From NCBI GenBank assembly GCA_002794735.1, contig NBAZ01000005.1:744001-808000 (forward strand): DNA of 64,000 bases, written 5' to 3'. The position numbers were made by a program, and so were the translations under genes. Source of the DNA: Pyrrhoderma lamaoense. Taxonomy: Eukaryota; Basidiomycota; Agaricomycetes; Hymenochaetales; Hymenochaetaceae. Each line of letters opens with the position of its first letter. Within the stretch, counting starts at the first letter, position 1. This document shows, one piece after another, positions 61,687 through 64,000 of the stretch. The notes beneath the pieces are model-generated. The model made no database searches. It was not told the origin of the DNA and worked only from the letters and a program-made list of their open reading frames with translations.

Positions 61687-62130
61687 CTATATCAACTTAT
61701 GAGGGTAAATTTTCGTCCCCTTAGTGTCATCCCCTGTACCGCCGGTGCTAGCGCTAGAACTGGTACTGGTCGTGGTTCGCTGTTTCCCAGCAGCTTTAGG
61801 TCTTGATGCGGCCGAGGCAGATTCAGACCCGTTTTGATGTTTTGTCCTCTTAGCCTGATCATCGTCACTTTGAAGTGAATTCGTAGCTGATCTCTTGAGT
61901 GGAGATTTTAATGCATATACCTTGGTATTCGCTTTTTGAAAGTCACTAGTTGCCTGTTGCTTGAGATGTGTATTCCCGCACGATTCCGTACGGAAAGGTT
62001 TGTTTTGTATGGGCGGCTTTGCCTGGTGTGGGCCTTGTGAATTACACTTTTCTAATCTTACAGTTGCACAATCACATCCGAAATACCTGTAACGCGCTCT
62101 CACACATGTGCATTGAGTTGAGGTTGACAT
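61687..62130 (-). CDS. small hypothetical protein with N-terminal Cys-rich motif
   Basis: 147-codon ORF from a true ATG. The N-terminus MSTSTQCTCVRARYRYFGCD continues CATVRLEKC, giving a C-x-C-x(9)-C-x-C-x(7)-C spacing that could bind a metal. The rest is Lys/Ser/Thr-rich and disordered (SPLKRSATNSLQSDDDQAKR, a nuclear-type basic patch, then TTTSTSSSASTGGTGDD). I recall similar short Cys motifs at the start of unannotated fungal proteins but cannot name a family. No signal peptide, so probably not secreted. Confidence 0.45.
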   Translation of the reverse strand: MSTSTQCTCVRARYRYFGCDCATVRLEKCNSQGPHQAKPPIQNKPFRTESCGNTHLKQQATSDFQKANTKVYALKSPLKRSATNSLQSDDDQAKRTKHQNGSESASAASRPKAAGKQRTTTSTSSSASTGGTGDDTKGTKIYPHKLI

Positions 62131-62711
62131 CTTTGATGAGGAGCGTTTTTGACTATCAGGACTAGCGTTCTATGCTGCTTTATATTATTTCAATAGCATC
62201 TATTTAATCATTTTTAAGAATTTCCTTTGCACTGTCACTACCAAAATTTTTATTGTACATGGGAAGAGAATTTTGCATTCTTAGGTTTTTATAAGCTAAA
62301 ATAGAGTTATTATGGGCTAAAGCTACAATACTCCTTTCATGCATGATAAATACCTAGAAACGTTCAGCAAGTTTGCTATTGTGACTAGGCGGCTCAAGCA
62401 AATCTAGTTTTAGAAAATTTACTAGTATTAGGACTTGAAGAAAAAGAGCAAAGGTTGACTTGATTATGACATAATAGTGTCTGTATAATTTACTTTAATT
62501 AATATAAAATGCAAGAAACTACATTGAGGTGGTTGGTTGTCGTCAATTTTATCAGTAACAATATACAAATTTAGCAATACCAAATGAGTGCATCCTCAGG
62601 GCGATTGGTGCAACTTAAACGTCATCAGACGGATATGGGAATAGCCGAGCACGAACTGTGGTCCGTTCAGTCCAAGTAGACGGTGTCATAAGGTGCTTTC
62701 ACCCTTCGACA
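62131..62711. promoter_or_regulatory. divergent upstream region of the Cys-motif ORF and GTR2
   Basis: 580 bp, AT-rich, between divergent starts. No recognisable motif cluster or gene. Confidence 0.45.
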
Positions 62712-64000
62712 ATGTCCAAGTCATCCCCAGCTGTCACAAATCAGCAACCGGTAGCGAGGCAGAGTCTTCGCCCTACACTTGCGCAGCAGGCGTCTTCTGA
62801 CGATGAACTAGACGAGTTTGTGCGTACAAAAATCCTTCTGTTAGGCCTTCGGAGGTATGTTCATCCAAGATGTGGTTCTCAATTTGCAGCTTATACTGAC
62901 TTGAAAACTTTGCACGCAAACGTTCTCCGTTCGGAATGATGTTGCCAAAATGAACTGATCATCGAATTATTGCATGTATGTCCAAAGGAGCGGGAAGACA
63001 AGCATACACCAGGTCTTGTTCGAAGACCTGAACCCGAAGCAAGCATTCTTCGTGGAGCCCACGACTCGATTAACGAAACACAAGATTGAGTGAGTTATGC
63101 ATAGCTTTCTTAACACCCATCCTCCTAATGTGCATTACTATTTTTTCCCAGTTCATTCATACCATTAGAGTTCTGGGATTGTCCAGGCATTATTACGCCA
63201 GAGTCCCTTGGTGTCCCTTTATCACACTTTACGACAATCATATTTGTTATTGACATTCAAGACTCGTATAACACGGCTATTACACGCTTAATTCAGTTTA
63301 TGGTTAATGCATTTCAACAAAATCCAGAGGTGAACTTTGAGATATTTGTTCACAAAGCTGAATCACTATCTGAGGAATACCGTTTAGGTAATCTCTCTTC
63401 TACCTTATCAAAAAACTGGTCGTCTGATTATCACTATTACTATACATAGAGAGCTATAAGCATATCCAGAACCGCGTTATGGACGAACTTGCGGACCTCG
63501 CTCCAATTAGTATCAACATCCCACACACGTATGATTCAAGTCCCGTTTCTCCATCAGACACCATGTATGACCCGATGCAAATTCCCCATGCATTTTACCT
63601 CACTTCTGTGTATGATCATTCGCTTCAAGAGGCGTTCTCACGTGTATTCGCGCGGATAATATCTTCTGGAGTCTTACCGCATATTGAAGAACTCTTGAAT
63701 ACCCTTCTAGCCAATTCGTCATCACATAAAACATTCTTGTTTGATACCAAGGCAAGATTCTATGTGGCCACGGATACTTCTCCGATTGATTTCACTACTT
63801 TTGGGCTTTGTTGTGACTATGTGCATATGCTAAATCAATTTGGAGACCTTTACAAGTACGTAACTAAAGGTGTTGCTTTTTGACAAAAACTCATTGGTTT
63901 ACGCGCAGATCTGCAATCTCATCTCCTACATCACATCCCCGCCGGGTGAATATTGAAGATGATGAATCTATATCAGTAACCTCACCCAACGGATCTCAAC
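62712..64000 (+). CDS. GTR2: Rag-type GTPase Gtr2 (RagC/D), 3' partial
   Basis: Member of the Gtr1-Gtr2 heterodimer that signals amino-acid status to TORC1 at the vacuole. Exons 62712-62854, 62988-63089, 63153-63387, 63450-63855, 63909 to the right edge. ATG gives MSKSSPAVTNQQ and a short Ser/Gln-rich leader. G1 is split by intron 1: LLGLRR-SGKTSIHQVLF. Then FVEPTTRLTKHKID, switch-II FWDCPG, IIFVIDIQDSYNTAITRL, and HKAE in place of HKxD as in RagC-type proteins. The second half begins the roadblock-like C-terminal region (IPHAFYLTSVYDHSLQEAFSRV, FDTKARFYVATD). RagC rather than RagA because of HKAE and the WDCPG context. Intron 1 (133 nt) is longer than average. Cut by the window end. Confidence 0.92.

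Overview
The window is nuclear DNA of a filamentous fungus, most likely a basidiomycete (Agaricomycetes-like). The genes are dense and carry many short spliceosomal introns, mostly 50-75 nt, with GTATGT/GTAAGT-type donors, CTAAC/CTGAT-like branch sites and YAG acceptors. Several families are basidiomycete-typical: an expanded HSPA12-type Hsp70, F-box proteins with leucine-rich tails, and a coiled-coil protein with a conserved C-terminal block. There is no rRNA, convincing tRNA, CRISPR or prokaryotic feature. Product names come from motif recognition only; no database search was run.

Layout, left to right: a very large UNC80-like protein, 5' truncated by the window edge (1-7090, +); an acyl/aryl-CoA ligase (8.9-11.2 kb, +); PP2A catalytic subunit (11.5-12.8 kb, -) divergent from CCT5 (13.0-15.9 kb, +) over a 184-bp shared promoter; a coiled-coil protein (17.6-19.6 kb, -); an HSPA12-like Hsp70 with a very long low-complexity tail (20.4-26.1 kb, +); an F-box-like protein (28.2-31.2 kb, -); a 3.4-kb stretch without a recognisable gene; a Sad1-type SUN-domain protein (34.6-37.7 kb, +); proline iminopeptidase (38.2-40.2 kb, -) divergent from a Ser/Thr kinase (40.7-42.2 kb, +); a candidate MITE (42.7-43.5 kb); an Rsp5/NEDD4 ubiquitin ligase (43.9-47.1 kb, -) divergent from a SEC14-like protein (47.5-48.7 kb, +); a Nop15/NIFK-like RRM protein (48.9-50.2 kb, -); another 3.2-kb stretch without a recognised gene; an F-box/LRR protein (53.4-55.8 kb, +); the polyphosphate polymerase VTC4 (56.7-60.2 kb, -); two small lineage-specific ORFs (-); and the Rag GTPase GTR2 (62.7 kb to the right edge, +). 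Housekeeping, nutrient-signalling (PP2A, Rsp5, Gtr2), phosphate (VTC4) and nuclear-envelope genes are mixed; I see no metabolic gene cluster.

Two things stand out. First, the gene models need extreme micro-exons at functionally critical places: a 9-nt exon encoding Lys-His-Asp of the SPX inositol-phosphate sensor in VTC4, a 10-nt exon inside a WW domain of Rsp5, a 20-nt exon in the SEC14 gene, 30- and 35-nt exons in the peptidase, and a PP2A gene whose stop codon stands alone behind its last intron, directly after the methylatable C-terminal leucine. Second, many conserved genes, including ones essential elsewhere, carry isolated one-base reading-frame breaks, mostly at C/G homopolymers. These look like assembly undercalls rather than pseudogenes, and annotators should expect split models. 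Densest is the Hsp70 tail, with about eleven breaks in 2.4 kb.
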